A stretch of 64,000 nucleotides of DNA, from the NCBI GenBank assembly GCA_023376005.1, contig CM042142.1:45132501-45196500 (forward strand), in the 5' to 3' direction. Of this stretch, positions 42,155 to 53,127 are shown in pieces. Made by a program: the position numbers and the translations under genes. Every line of letters begins with the position of its first letter. Position 1 is the first letter of the stretch. The notes under the pieces are model-generated. The model did no database searches. It had not been told where the DNA came from and worked only from the letters and a program-made list of their open reading frames with translations. The DNA is from Doryteuthis pealeii (Eukaryota; Mollusca; Cephalopoda; Myopsida; Loliginidae).

Positions 42155-42303
42155 GTTGGTTAGTTGGATAGATGGATAGTTAAATTTATTTAGATAGTTA
42201 TAAATATTTCATCTTAATTCGCAATTAATCAAAGTATATACAGGGGCTTTCAGAAAAATTTATATCCTTTGAAATGTATGGATGCTGTATAGCCCTTTTT
42301 AAG
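41893..42303. repeat. Large palindrome of simple repeats
   Basis: Left arm: GGGCTATACAACATCCATAC, ATTTCAAAGGAT, (CT)n, (TATC)n, CAGTCAGCTAATAT. The right arm is its reverse complement through GATAGATAGA, (GA)n and ATCCTTTGAAATGTATGG-ATGCTGTATAGCCC. The centre is near 42014. The 5' part of the left arm continues the LTR-like leader reading. Confidence 0.75.
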
Positions 42304-42451
42304 TTAAGCAGTGAAGGGCCTTTTCAAGCTTAGATGGGTGACCATTTAAGTAATAGCAGGTACTGTAAGTAAACTGAATATCAAAAGGACTTGATTCGGC
42401 ATTAAATGACCCAAAAAGGGTTGATATGCTGTAAAACAAAACAACGAACAA
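42304..42451 (+). mobile_element. LINE 3' tail (family C)
   Basis: GGCATTAAATGACCC, AAAGGGTTGATATGC and AAAACAAAACAACGAAC, preceded by unclassified DNA. Confidence 0.6.
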
Positions 42452-43011
42452 TCTAAAAAAACATTAATCTCTGCTACAGTCCTGTCAAAAGACACAATTT
42501 TAACCTTCATGTTCTGATTCTTTTCATCATCATTAATAAAGAAGGGAAATTTTGAGTCAACATTTGGGAAAATACCACTCTCCCATAATTTCATTACCTG
42601 CCCAGGCAGTTGCAGTAAAAAAGCTGCTACATCCATTGTCAACCTTGACACAGACTGATTGGTTCATCAATCATTTGTGTCTTGATAGATGTCATTCTGT
42701 CTGGGTTAGTAGGTAATTTTCACTTAATAGATAAAGAAAAAAAAATAAGTAAATTAAAATGTCCTATGAAGGGAATTGTTTGCGGCAAATCTCAAGGGTG
42801 CATAGCGACCTTTAAAAGAGAAACATTTTCATCATGCAAGAAAGGAATTAACAAAACAGTTGATTGATAAGCTGAAAGTAATTTTTGACCCAACGAATAA
42901 AAAGGCAATTTTCAAGGAATATAAAAAAAATCTCTTCCTTAATGAATTTTAATTGGTCCTGTTTTCTGAAGGACAACAATATTCGAAAGCTGAATTTATC
43001 TAAGATAGGAG
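42452..43011. other. Unclassified; two short unrecognised frames
   Basis: A minus frame from 42651 reads MSRLTMDVAAFLLQLPGQVM and remains protein-like for about 65 codons before entering translated LINE tail. A plus frame at 42682-42867 contains SKLKCPMKGIVCGKSQGC. Neither shows a recognisable domain, and they may be remnants of an unknown element. Confidence 0.25.
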
Positions 43012-43800
43012 GTTAATCCCAAAAGTAAGGTCTTCAAAGCGCTGGGGCTGCAGGGAAATGTTTGTGTAGCTATGGGCAACACTATGGTGTTTGTTGTGCA
43101 TTACATGTGCGCCCCTGCCCCTTATATAAAGTTAATCCAAAAGTAAGGTCTCAAAGTGCTGGGGCTGCAGGGAAACTGTTTGTGTAGCTATGGGCAACAC
43201 TATGGTGTTTGTTGTGCATTACCTGTGCCCTGCCCCTTATACAAGGGTAATTCCAAAAGTAAGGTCTCTAAAGTGCAGGGAATACAAAGAAACTGTTTGT
43301 GTGGCTATTGGCAATACTATTGTGTGTATTGTGCATACAGCAGTGGATGCCCTTTATATGAGGGTAATACCAAGTAAGGTCTCTAAAGTGCTGGGCATAC
43401 ACAGAAACTGTTTGTGCAGCTATAGGAAACATTATGGTTTTAGTTGTACATCAACTCCGCCTGCTCCTTATTCAAGGGTAAGCCCAAAAGTAAGATCTGT
43501 AAAGTGCTGGGCATACAGGGAAACGGTTTGTGCAACTATGGGAAACACTATGGTGTTAGTTGTGCATCAACTGCCCTGCTCCTTATTTGATGGTAAGCCC
43601 AAAAGTAAGGTCTGTAAAGGGTTGGGCATACAACGTAACTATTTATGGTGTTTTTTGTGCATCACTTGTGCCTGTATCTTATATGAGGGTGGTCCCAAAA
43701 GGAGGGTCTATAAAGTGCTAGGGACACAGGGATGCTGTTTGTGTTGCTACTGGCAACATTGTTGTGTTTGAAGTGTTTGCCCCTGTGGGTGCTTTGCTGC
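43012..43800. repeat. ~115-bp minisatellite, seven units, with mariner-like unit starts
   Basis: Units begin near 43012, 43131, 43246, 43362, 43476, 43590 and 43687 with GGGTAATCCAAAAGTAAGGT-type sequence. They contain GGAAACTGTTTGTG and GGCAACACTATGGTG and end in CCTTATATGAG. The (TATA)GAGGGTxxTCCAAAAGTAAGGTCT start is typical of mariner termini, so the array probably arose from a transposon end. The 193-codon frame (43190-43771) is a repeat translation. Confidence 0.8.
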
Positions 43801-44515
43801 TACACTCGGTCTTGGCTTGACAGTTATTTCTCAATTAGCTCCTGACTGACACTACTAAGGGAAAAGTTCAGTTTTGAATTTAAAAGAACATTAAACCAAT
43901 TGAAATTTATCACCATTAACAAAATTGTATGGCAAGTCATGCATGGATGAGTAATTCCATGTCAAATCATCCAGAAAAAAGTAAGATTGTCACCCAACCC
44001 CTTTAATTTTTCTGAAATTTTGTCTTGGTATGGAATATGTTAAAGTAAGACAATCCCCAAAATATGAGCTTCCAATTCTAAAATTTGACCGATTTATGTC
44101 GTTTTTTTAGCTCTCCAAAGTTTTTGTTGGGGGGAGGGTGCAGGAGTTAGCTTAATTTCTTTCTGATAGGGTGGCTTTAAGCTAATGCATAAATATATGA
44201 TAACAGTCTTCATTTTTGTATAACATCACCCAAAATCAAACAACTCATTCACTAGCTACACAATTAAAAAGACTTTTAAAATTTATCACATTATTGCCCT
44301 TACAGCAAACCCCGAACCCTTTTTATCTTGTTTTTAGTGTCTTGCACTAAAAAATGGTGTTAAAAAACAATCAAAACTGGCTTTATATTTTTTCTCAAGC
44401 TGGCATGGACTCATCTTGACAATGTTTAGACACCATCACTCTATTATATAAGTAACTCAGCTGTTCACATAGTTTCATTTAAATGAGAAAATTTCAAGCT
44501 CCTTTCCCAACACTA
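43801..44515. other. Unclassified; possible DNA-transposon remnant
   Basis: Continues from the array with TTGACAGTTATTTCTCAATT-type sequence. CATGCATGGATGAGTAATTC and ATGTCAAATCATCCAGAAAA look like repeat ends, but no pair was found. Confidence 0.35.
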
Positions 44516-44520
44516 TATAT

Positions 44521-44568
<48 letters not shown>
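44516..44568. repeat. (TA)n microsatellite
   Basis: Pure TA. Confidence 0.9.
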
Positions 44569-44570
<2 letters not shown>

Positions 44571-45236
44571 CTATATGAAAACTGCACAAGAATGCTGTCT
44601 TGAACAAATCTCGAAACCAGTGCCCCACAAAACGGTTTACTATACCGCCACTATATACAAAACAATCCAATTTATTTATGAAGAAAAGTTGGGAACTTTA
44701 CAAGGATGCTGCATGTTGTCTTGAACAAATCATGGAAGCAGCATCCCACAAAAAAAAATTGTACAGCTACTGGCCACCTATCACACAAACCATCCAGGTA
44801 AAATGAATATGACCTACTGGACACAACTGGGGAAGCAAGGATGCTATAGGCACCCACACATAGACACACCAGTGTGGGTATCCATGGTAAAACATTGCAA
44901 CTGCGAGTGGTTTAGTGCAAATCCTGGAATTAGGACCCCACAAAAAAGCAGCTGTATGGCCACTAACCTCCTATCAGACAAATCATCTGAGTAATACACA
45001 GCTGGAGAAGCAAGGATGAGCTTATAAGCGACATTATCCTATGGGCACCTGCATATGGACACACTATGCGAGAGCAAAAATCTAGATGGATGAGATATGC
45101 ACGGATACTGGATGCCATGCAGAGGACATTCCAGGAGTGAGGGGATGGGTGGTGAGAAAGTGGTGAGAAAGAACCGTGCTATCGGTATGACTTGATGATG
45201 ATGATGATGATGAATGATGATGATTTTTATTATATG
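44569..45236 (+). pseudogene. LINE 3' region with repeated segment and (ATG)n tail
   Basis: Two tandem copies of a segment (CTTGAACAAATC(T/A)(C/T)G(A/G)AA..CAG, then CCCCACAAAA / CCCACAAAAAA) precede WTQLGKQGCYRHPHIDTPVW-type sequence. A degenerate RILDAMQRTFQE-like end precedes (GATGAT)n at 45195-45225. The ending parallels 9163-9378. Multiple stops show it is dead. The frame at 44600-44806 reads WELYKDAACCLEQIMEAASH, shared with 47100-47290. Confidence 0.55.
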
Positions 45237-45747
45237 TTATCATTACTTATTTGCCGGAAACTTTTATTAGCTTTTATGCTTTTTGGTCATTTATTATGTC
45301 ATATTAAGTTTTAATAATATTCTAACACGTACAGCAACAATCAAGAATGATTTTATTGTATCTTCAAGAATCTTATAATATTCATTGGGAACGAAGATAT
45401 TTATTGAATTCCACACATGATTTGACTCGTACAATCATTTTTTATATTCTAGAAGCAAAGTTGGTTTTCATTTCACTTTATGCACATTACAACATATCTT
45501 TATTGCATTTGTCTGATTTTAATATTCGATATTATTGTCTCTGCTGAATTGTTTTGTGTTTCTTATGCATATTCTATAATTTTGTTTTGCTAAATGAAAA
45601 AATATTACATTTTTTATCCAATTTCATGGTTATGTTTTCTTATTAGATTTTTCCCAGGATTTCTTGTTTGGCTTTTATACAATAGAAAACCACTTGACCT
45701 TACAGCGAGAAAATTGGCATACAAATACATAATGCAAATAAGAAGAA

Positions 45748-45760
<13 letters not shown>
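45237..45760. other. Unclassified AT-rich DNA
   Basis: Frames of 66 to 120 codons without recognised motifs. No gene called. Confidence 0.4.
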
Positions 45761-45796
<36 letters not shown>

Positions 45797-46326
45797 GTAT
45801 GAAAATGGAAGTGAATCCGACGGTATGTTGAAAAAAGAAATAAAGGAAAGAAAGTATAGAATGGATAAAATAAGATATTTTAATCAATTTTACTTACACC
45901 TGTTTCGGTCAGGAGTTTATCCATGGGTACATTATTCAAACTATTATTATTTTTAAATAACCGAATGAAATAATAATAATAGAAAAGATGTAGAAAGAAA
46001 ATTCGCCCTTCATCAAAGTAAATCCTTATTTTTTAAAAATGAAATTTGTTGGAAATCGGAGAATTTTTGAAATGTTCAAAAAAATACCTTTTTTTTTAAA
46101 TCCCATGAAGAGAGTGATCTAACGCAGTCGAGAAAAGACGGTTAATGACGTCATGTAGCATGCGACGGATTTTGACGCAGAGAGATGATGGTTGAAATGA
46201 AGTTTTGTGGAATTCTACATTTTCAAAGCATAAGGGATTTTATTCATTTATTTATTTATTTATTTACTTTTTTTTTTTAATAGAAATTAATATATATATA
46301 TATAATATATATATTATATATATATA
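45761..46326. repeat. TA tracts and unclassified DNA
   Basis: (TA)n at 45751-45795 and 46289-46326. Between them, CTCCTGACCGAAACAGGTGT on the minus strand (about 45895-45915) resembles the CGAAAC end of the hammerhead-like repeats. 46100-46200 is GC-richer with no feature recognised. Confidence 0.5.
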
Positions 46327-46638
46327 ATCATCATCATCATCATAAGGTTGTGCTGACAGCATGGATACCATGACTCTCTCTAACCAACGTTCCTATTGGT
46401 CACCACCCTGATTAGGTCTTCCATACAGCATCCAGTATATCCACAGAGTTGATTTATGTTGGTTTTTACTAGTCAGCCTGTACTAGTGAATCTGTGTGCA
46501 TCTGACTAGCAAAAAAACTACATAAATAAACTCTGTGGAGATACTGGATGCTGTATGGAAGGCCTACTCGGGGTGGTGACCAATAGGAACAGTTGGCTAG
46601 AGAGAGTCATTGCGTATCCATGCTGTCAGCACAACCTT

Positions 46639-46677
<39 letters not shown>
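46327..46677. repeat. Palindrome of two LINE 3' ends with (ATG)n tails outward
   Basis: Arms 46327-46476 and 46502-46677 are near-perfect complements around a 25-base loop. Each arm reads toward its outer end ATACTGGATGCTGTATGGAA, GGTGGTGACCAATAGGAACA, AGAGAGTCAT and GCTGTCAGCACAACCTTATG then (ATG)n, i.e. the terminus of the (ATG)n-tailed LINE. Two LINE ends are thus joined head to head. Confidence 0.85.
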
Positions 46678-46703
46678 GTATATACATATATATATATATA
46701 TAT

Positions 46704-47023
46704 AGAATACCAAAAGTAAAGGAATCATATGTATGTTGGGAGATCATACAAGATGAGGGATGGTAGAGTAAAACAATGTTTTATTATGAAAATAAAATAG
46801 GGGGCGGGGTATGAAAATATGAAGGCCTTTTCGTCCGGTTCTTTTTCAAGTATAATCACCGGCGACAATTAAAAGTCGATTATACTTGAAAATGAACCAG
46901 ACGTATTTTCATACCCCCCCCCCATATTTTATTTTACGTAATAAAACATTTTTTACTCTACCATCCCTCATCTTCTATGATCTCCCAACATACACATGAT
47001 TCCTTTACTTTCGGTATTCTATA
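46704..47023. repeat. Palindrome with hammerhead-like relic at its centre
   Basis: Left arm AGAATACCAAAAGTAAAGGA ... TCAAGTATAATC pairs with right arm GATTATACTTGAAAATGAAC ... CCTTTACTTTCGGTATTCT, loop about 46855-46872. Reading outward, each arm has ACTTGAAAAAGAACCGGACG then AAAAGG, reminiscent of a decayed CUGANGA..CGAAA core. (G)n/(C)n runs interrupt the arms. Confidence 0.85.
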
Positions 47024-47045
47024 ATTTTCTTGTACTAAAAATTAC

Positions 47046-47098
<53 letters not shown>

Positions 47099-47532
47099 AG
47101 GAAAATGAAGAAAAGTTGGTTTCGAACTTTACAAGGATTCTGCATGCTATCTTGAAGAAATTATGGAAGCAGCAGCACCCCACAAAAAGAGCAGTTGTAT
47201 AGCTACTTGCCTCCTATCACACAAAGCATCCAAGGAAGATGAACAAGACATGCTGGGCACTGCTGGAGAAGCAAGGAAAACCCCATACATGACATTTTTC
47301 CAGTGGAGTTAGATTGTTTTGCATAATAACATAAAGTGCAAGAGTGATTCGTTATAATTTACACCATTAAAAAAAAAGAAAAAAATGAAATCAATAAATG
47401 TCAGGGCAGATATTTAAATCTTTATTACATTATTGTCTGTAAAAGAAACTATGTCATCACAGGAATACACAATTTCATAGTCAGTTACGTTATATTTTAA
47501 ATGTTTATGACATCTTATATTCTTAATGATAT
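47024..47532. repeat. TA tract, second LINE-derived segment, spacer
   Basis: (TA)n 47044-47093. 47099-47285 repeats the 44670-44830 segment (GAACTTTACAAGGAT, TTGAAGAAATTATGGAAGCA, CCCCACAAAAAGAGCAG). 47286-47515 is unclassified. 47516-47530 is the left target duplication of the next SINE. Confidence 0.65.
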
Positions 47533-47817
47533 GGAAGTGTGTGGTGTAATGGTTAAAGTCATGGGAAATGAACTCATGGCCCAGAGTTCAAATCCTGGAT
47601 GTGGTAACTGCATTTCACTTAGTGCTAATACCCTTGGGAAAGGTATGAATCCTACTCTCCCTCCAGCTATAGATAAATAGTAGGGCAGACCGGGCTCTTT
47701 AACCTTGGTTAGGCAACTGGCCTAAGAGAAAGAAAACTCTGAATTCAAACCTGTTGAACCCCGCTTAAGAAATTGACCTTGTGTCACATCCTGCTCATGC
47801 GGAGGGGTTGGTAAATA
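47533..47817 (+). mobile_element. SINE family 1, full length, with target duplication
   Basis: GGAAGTGTGTGGTGTAATGG, AGAGTTCAAATCCTGG, full body and tail (CCCCGC ... GCGGAGGGGTTGG). Flanks TATATTCTTAATGAT (47516-47530) and TATATTCTCAATGAT (47820-47834) match at 14 of 15. Confidence 0.95.
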
Positions 47818-47834
47818 TATATATTCTCAATGAT

Positions 47835-48585
47835 TATTTGATAATCATTATGCAATCTTGATTTATTTATTAACAATTTCTCAATCAAAGAGTTAGATTT
47901 GTCTCAAAACGGCCTTTGTTTACTGTTATGCGTTTTATAGATTAATAAGAAATATGGGTTTACATAGAATATGGGATGGATAATTTGGATACGGGTTTCC
48001 ACCGAGTTTAATAAAGAATTACTTAGTTTTATTGTCCTCTAATATTATTGCTTCATTCTCAAACACATTAAAATGAATCCTCTATGTAATTTTATATAGC
48101 AATCAATTAAAATAAGATTATAAAATATCTTTTTATATGCATTCTTATTTAAGATATTTAACTGACGTAGGGAAAAAAAAGACATTAAGTTTTGTAACCT
48201 CCACTTTGTAAACCAAACTAATTCAATGAAGATCAACAGAATGAGATTAAACTAATTCGTGAAAGAATATTTTTAAGCTCAAAAATAGATTATTAGTGAT
48301 GAAAATCTGAATTACTTTCAAATCAAATTTCATACAGTAAAAGAATAATGAGATATATATCAGCAAAAAACAACAAAAAAAAAACAACCACAACCAAAAA
48401 AAAAAAAAAAACAAAACAAAAAAAACAAAGAAAAACAAACAATACACTGAAAATTATGCCAAATTTGTTATCTACATAGTGAATACCAAAATAAAGCCTA
48501 AGACTTACATAGAAATATCTAATAATAACTCTGACAATAAACATACAAAGTAATATGTAAGGGTTCAAATCTTAAAGGGAGCAGT
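47835..48585. other. Unclassified AT-rich DNA
   Basis: A-rich runs at 48365-48440. Minus frames of 63 to 81 codons are Phe-rich products of this and have no motif. Confidence 0.45.
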
Positions 48586-48715
48586 GAATAATTTTGATTT
48601 TTTGGACTATTGTTCTCATCTTTATTGGGATATTTATAAACACAGAGTTCAGACCACTATATCCTCGGACCTTGTTCAGGTGTTCCCTGTGTTGTCCTAA
48701 AAGTGCATGGGCCAC
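48586..48715 (-). mobile_element. Hammerhead-like terminal repeat relic
   Basis: The minus strand reads CACCTGAACAAGGTCCGAGG, then GTTTATAAATATCCCAATAA, AGATGAGAACAATAGTCC. It parallels 62440-62620, where CACCTGAAGAAGG is followed by ATATAACAATAAAGATGAGG and ACAATTGTC. Confidence 0.5.
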
Positions 48716-49110
48716 TGCTAGTTTGATGAATTTGCACATTCGGACTTTCTTGGTTCTGGCTGGGTCTGAAGATGACCAAATTTACCAATGCTGTCAACGG
48801 GTCAACCATTGCAATAATTACAATATGCTTTTTAACAAGTGTATATAATAACACCTTTATTCATCATACAGTGACCAAAATCATGTAACAACAACAAAGG
48901 GGTTTTGATGTCGAAGTCAGAGTTAGTGAGTTGACTGGCGATATACAGCTAATTACTTCTGGCTGAAATGATCAAGTTCAGGACTTTGGGTGGCAAGGCA
49001 GCGTGATGCAGCAGTGAAATCGCAACAGCCCTAAATTTTTTAGCTATGGGACTGGCTTTTGATCTGCTTTGTTCTCTTTTTGGGGTCTCTTTTATGGGGG
49101 TTCATAACCC
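48716..49110. other. Unclassified complex sequence
   Basis: No recognised motif. The 84- and 65-codon frames are on opposite strands and overlap. Confidence 0.4.
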
Positions 49111-49930
49111 AGAATATATGGCTCTGATTGGCCAGCCAATAGAAATGCTGGACCAATGGCCTCACAGGGTAATCATTAGGGAGGAGTAGAAAATGTCCCC
49201 CAATGTCGCATTTTATTGGATAATCAAAATCATGGCCCTAAGTTGCACATCTCAAGGAGCATGAAAAAAACTCCACCCCACTTTTCTTAGATTGGTGGAC
49301 CACTTGATAATATCTTTATTATTAGGTTAATGGCCTTGTGCCAGACTAAGTTTTAATCTTCCATAAGTTAGCACTTAAATGAACTTATAATCCAGAATGA
49401 ATTAATGTTTTTATTTATCTAAATCAAAATTTAAAATTGAGCTTTTCAACTTTCTTTGTAATTTTGTCCTTTGCGGATGCTGACTTTTGATTTGACATTT
49501 GAAGGGACCAGATTTGGTGGTTCACCAGGTGCGATTTTTAATATTATTATTATTGTTTGTGTTACATAATCTATGCATAGATTATTGTCAACCCCCTGTA
49601 TTTGAGAAGGGATGGCCCTTTTCATATCACGGGCGGGACTTTCCATGGAATATTACAGAATGCCCGCGAAATACGCGAAGTCACGAGGGACCTGATTGGC
49701 TCTCAGATTCAGCTTGGACGTCAGGCAGATAAGGTCTTTCTGCCTTAGCTGAAGCTCACTGCACATGCGCGTTATGTTAATTACATGAAATTTAGTTAAG
49801 TAAATAAAAGCTTACATGAATAATATGGTTTTGTGGTTGATGAATGTCTTGGCAACAGGACTGATCTAGAAGAAGAACGTAAGATACCAAAGATGAGCAG
49901 AAGAATAATAGAAGGACAAAGGGTATACAA
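49111..49930 (+). promoter_or_regulatory. Regulatory-motif cluster, promoter- or LTR-like
   Basis: Three CCAAT boxes within 45 bases (CTGATTGGCCAGCCAATAG and GGACCAATGG, 49117-49158). A GGGACTTTCC motif sits at 49636, another CCAAT box (CTGATTGGCTC) at 49692 and an ACATGCGCG motif near 49763. An AATAAA (49803) is followed by GGCAACAGGACTG and a leader ending GGGTATACAACA (49920), similar to the LTR-like leader at 41890. A retroelement LTR is the simplest reading; a host promoter is possible. Confidence 0.3.
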
Positions 49931-50220
49931 CATTTGTTTTTTTGTTGTTTTTTTTTGTTTACACTTCCTTACAAAGGATTATAACTTATCTTTTAATAAA
50001 TAAATCATTAAATTAAATAAATCATCCTAATCAATCTTAAGTATTTAATTTGATATTGCCAATCAACTTCAAAACATTATAATAGTGTTATACCTGTTAC
50101 ATATGGTATCCCCAAAGAAACTGTAACTGCTAAAATGATGCTTTACAAAGCAATGGTTTGCTTACCCAATGGTGACACTTCTTGCAAATACCTACACAAA
50201 CTGAATCCATGTGTTATAAC
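49931..50220. other. Unclassified, probably upstream part of the LINE remnant
   Basis: AT-rich, then ATGATGCTTTACAAAGCAAT-type sequence that may continue the following LINE, with broken frames. Confidence 0.4.
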
Positions 50221-50565
50221 ATGGAGCAAGCAGCAAATACCATAAGGACTAATTATATCAAAGCAAATATAGATAACACACAGGAGAATAAGAAGTGTTA
50301 GTTTTGCAATGAGAGAGATGAAACAGTTAATCTCATAATAAGTAAATACAGTAAACTATCACAAAAGGAATACAGGAGCATACATGTCTGGGCAGAGAAG
50401 GTGATCTACTGGGAATTGTGCAAGAGACTGGAATTTAACCATACTGACAAATGGTATATGAACAAAAAATCTACCCAACTAAATAAAACAATTTGGAATT
50501 TTGAAATACAATCGAATCACCAAATCCAGGTCAGAAGACCAGATCCATACCAAAACCTTGCTTGA
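50221..50565 (+). pseudogene. LINE C-terminal domain fragment
   Basis: The frame reads MEQAANTIRTNYIKANIDNT, KKC-stop-FCNERDETVNLI, SKLSQKEYRSIHVW, EKVIYWELCKRLEFNHTDKW, then IWNFEIQSNHQIQVRRPD and stop at 50563. The family pattern is CxLCxxxxETVxHIxSxCxxLAQxEYKxRHDxVxxxIxWxLCxK..WYxHxP, followed by ILWDFxIQTD, known from invertebrate non-LTR retrotransposons downstream of the reverse transcriptase. The Cys/His knuckle is damaged (a stop, His to Leu, Cys to Tyr). About 115 codons survive. Confidence 0.75.
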
Positions 50566-51390
50566 GCTCTGAAAAAATTGTGGAACATGAAGGTCATAGT
50601 GTAAGTAAAATAGAAGGAGAATAATAACTTAAACTGTTGTCATTCTTGACACATTTCATTTAGAAAAAAAATAAAAAACCTTTTAATTCTATCATAGCAA
50701 GAGATGAGGAGGAGGAGGTGACTGATAAGTGATTAAAAATTTCTTTTTGATTTGTTTTATTATTTCTATCTGTCAGATTATTGGATATTTATTTGGCTTA
50801 GCTTAAAACAAGGTCACACACCAGAGAATGTATAGAAGGAAGATTGTATTGTGCCAGTATTCTAAATCATATACACTAAAATTATATACATTAACATATC
50901 AATTATCAAAGCCCATCTATAATTTTGAGAATTCATCTCTGATCACAGGAGTCTGATATTGAAGGATCCAAAAGAGATATTACATTCTGGTGGAGAAGTA
51001 AATCAATCAAAATGTGAGATGATCCCCTTTTTCCCTGTCTCATCTTTGGACCACACACCTTTTCCCCAGGCTTCTCCCCCTGAGTTCTTCTCCCGTGGGT
51101 TCCACGAGTTATGCTAATTTGCAATACAGCTGATAGGCTGGTATTTATTTTTTCCATAAAAAAACGTAGAAATTAATTTGAGTCAATCAACTCTCATATT
51201 ATATTCAATTGAATGAAATTTGTATATCACTTGGATGCTAAAATTATTTTCTTTAATATGAGTCACTTGAAAGGTTTTGGAGTTCCCCACAGTGGCAGGC
51301 CCTGTCACAGTAACACATATATGCCAATGATGATTAACCTTTAATGTATTGCTAAAGATTTTGCCCGAGGAAAAAAATTGAAAAGGAGTT
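50566..51390. other. Unclassified
   Basis: 74-codon minus frames at 50933-51157 and 51183-51407 have normal composition but no recognised motif. CCTGTCTCATCTTTGGACCA and the TTCTCCCCCTGAGTTC region is complex, non-repetitive DNA. Confidence 0.4.
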
Positions 51391-52480
51391 TTACTATATA
51401 AAGGCATTGCAAAAGAGGTTTACTATAGAAAAGCATTGAAAATGGGCTTTAGGACCAGGTTAGCTCACTTGGTAGAGTGTTCGGCTAGAAACCACAAGGT
51501 TCCTAGTTCGATACCAGCCCTCGTCAACCCAGCGTATGAGTAGCACAGGAATCTGCGTGGTAAAGTAAGGAGATGCTGGTAGGTGTGTGCTCCACCTCAG
51601 ACGCTAAAAACAAATTTCCTTGGTCTAGCGCTAATGAAAGGCATTGCAGGTGGTATTTACTATAGAAAGGCATTACAAGAGATGTTTACTATATGAAGGT
51701 ATTGCATATAACGTTTACTATAGAAAGGCGGTGAAAAGGAAATTTACTATAGAAAGGTATTGCGAAAAATGTACAATACAAAGGCATTACAAAGGATATT
51801 TACTATAGAAAGACATTGCATATTATGTTTACTATAGAAAGGCAGTTCAAAGGACGTTTACTCAATAAAGGCATTGCAAAAGGCATTTATTAAAGAAAGG
51901 CATTGCATATGACGTTTATGATATAAAGGGGGTGAAAAGGAAGTTTACTATAGAAAGACATTACAAAAGATTTTCTTAGAAAGGCATTGCAAACGACGTT
52001 TACCATATGAAGGCATTGCATATGACGTTTACTATAGAAAGGCGGTCAAAAGGAAGTTTACTATAGAATGGCATTGCGAAAGAAATTTACAATACAAAGG
52101 CATGGTAAAGGACGTACTTATTACCATTGCAAAGGTTTACTATAGAAAAGCATTGCAAAGAGCGTTTACTATAGAAAGGCAGGCATTGCAAATGACGTTT
52201 ACTATAGAAATGCATTGCCAAGAAAGTTTACTATTGAAAGGCATTGCAAAAAAATGACAATATAAAAGCATTTGTACCAATATAGTAAAATGTTTACTAT
52301 AGAAAGGCATTGCTAAGAAAGTTTACTATAGAAAAGCATTGCAAAGGACGTTTAATACGGAATGAGATTGCTGAAGTCATTTACTCTAGAAAGGCATTGC
52401 AACTGGCATTTACAATAGAAATGGATTGCAAATAACGTTTACTATAGAAAGGCATTGCAAATGAAGTTTACAGTAGATAG
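51391..52480. repeat. ~30-bp minisatellite, about 30 diverged units
   Basis: The unit is roughly TTTACTATAGAAAGGCATTG followed by CAAA(T/G)GACG. It contains a SINE at 51451-51637. Confidence 0.9.
51451..51637 (+). mobile_element. SINE family 2 inserted in the minisatellite
   Basis: AGGACCAGGTTAGCTCACTT (A-box), CCTAGTTCGATACCAG (B-box), body to GGTCTAGCGCTAATGAAA, 3'-truncated. Minisatellite units lie on both sides. Confidence 0.85.
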
Positions 52481-53127
52481 GCAAAGAGCATTTTAAAAAG
52501 TTATACATATACCCGACCTATAACAATAACCACCATAAGCCACTGTTCTTTATACTCTTTTTATTGTTACCACATTTTGACCTGTCCTATATAATACCTT
52601 ATGTTTTCTCTCTGAACAAAACCTCGTTATAACAAAAATACCTATTACAGCAACGTCACAGCGAAAACCATTAAAAAAGCAAAGAAAGGAAGCGAATTAC
52701 CTATAATTTCCTTAAGGAGTTAACAGAATTGCAACTGTCTAGTTTAGATAGCAAAGAAGAGACTCGTTCGTAACTAGTTTTAACAACAGAGATCTTATCT
52801 AAAGGTCTCTGTGAAATAACTTTCTCTCTAAGAGGTACTTACAGAAAACAATCTAAATTTTGAATGAAGCGTAAAAGTTAAAAGATCTGTAACGATAGCG
52901 CTGAACTTTTTATAGGAAAGAATTAGTGGTTTGCAAAGAAGGTAAAGCAGTCAAGCCTGAAACCATTTTTGAAGAAAAAAAAAAATATCCAACAGAATCA
53001 GTAATACGATATTTATTTTTGTATAGTTTACTAGTTAAAATAAAATAAAATAAATAAAGAGGGTTCAAAAAGTATCGAGACTGAGACCGTACTATTCTTC
53101 GGGCTTCTTGGCAAAGTATAAAGTGTC
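52481..53127. other. Unclassified complex DNA
   Basis: No frame of note. At 53062-53085, GTTCAAAAAGTATCGAGACT resembles a mariner terminal repeat, but no partner was found. Confidence 0.4.

Noticed and set aside
43190..43771. 193-codon Cys-rich frame, secreted-protein-like
   Set aside because: It runs across seven ~115-bp tandem units and repeats the same words. The unit is transposon-like, not a gene.
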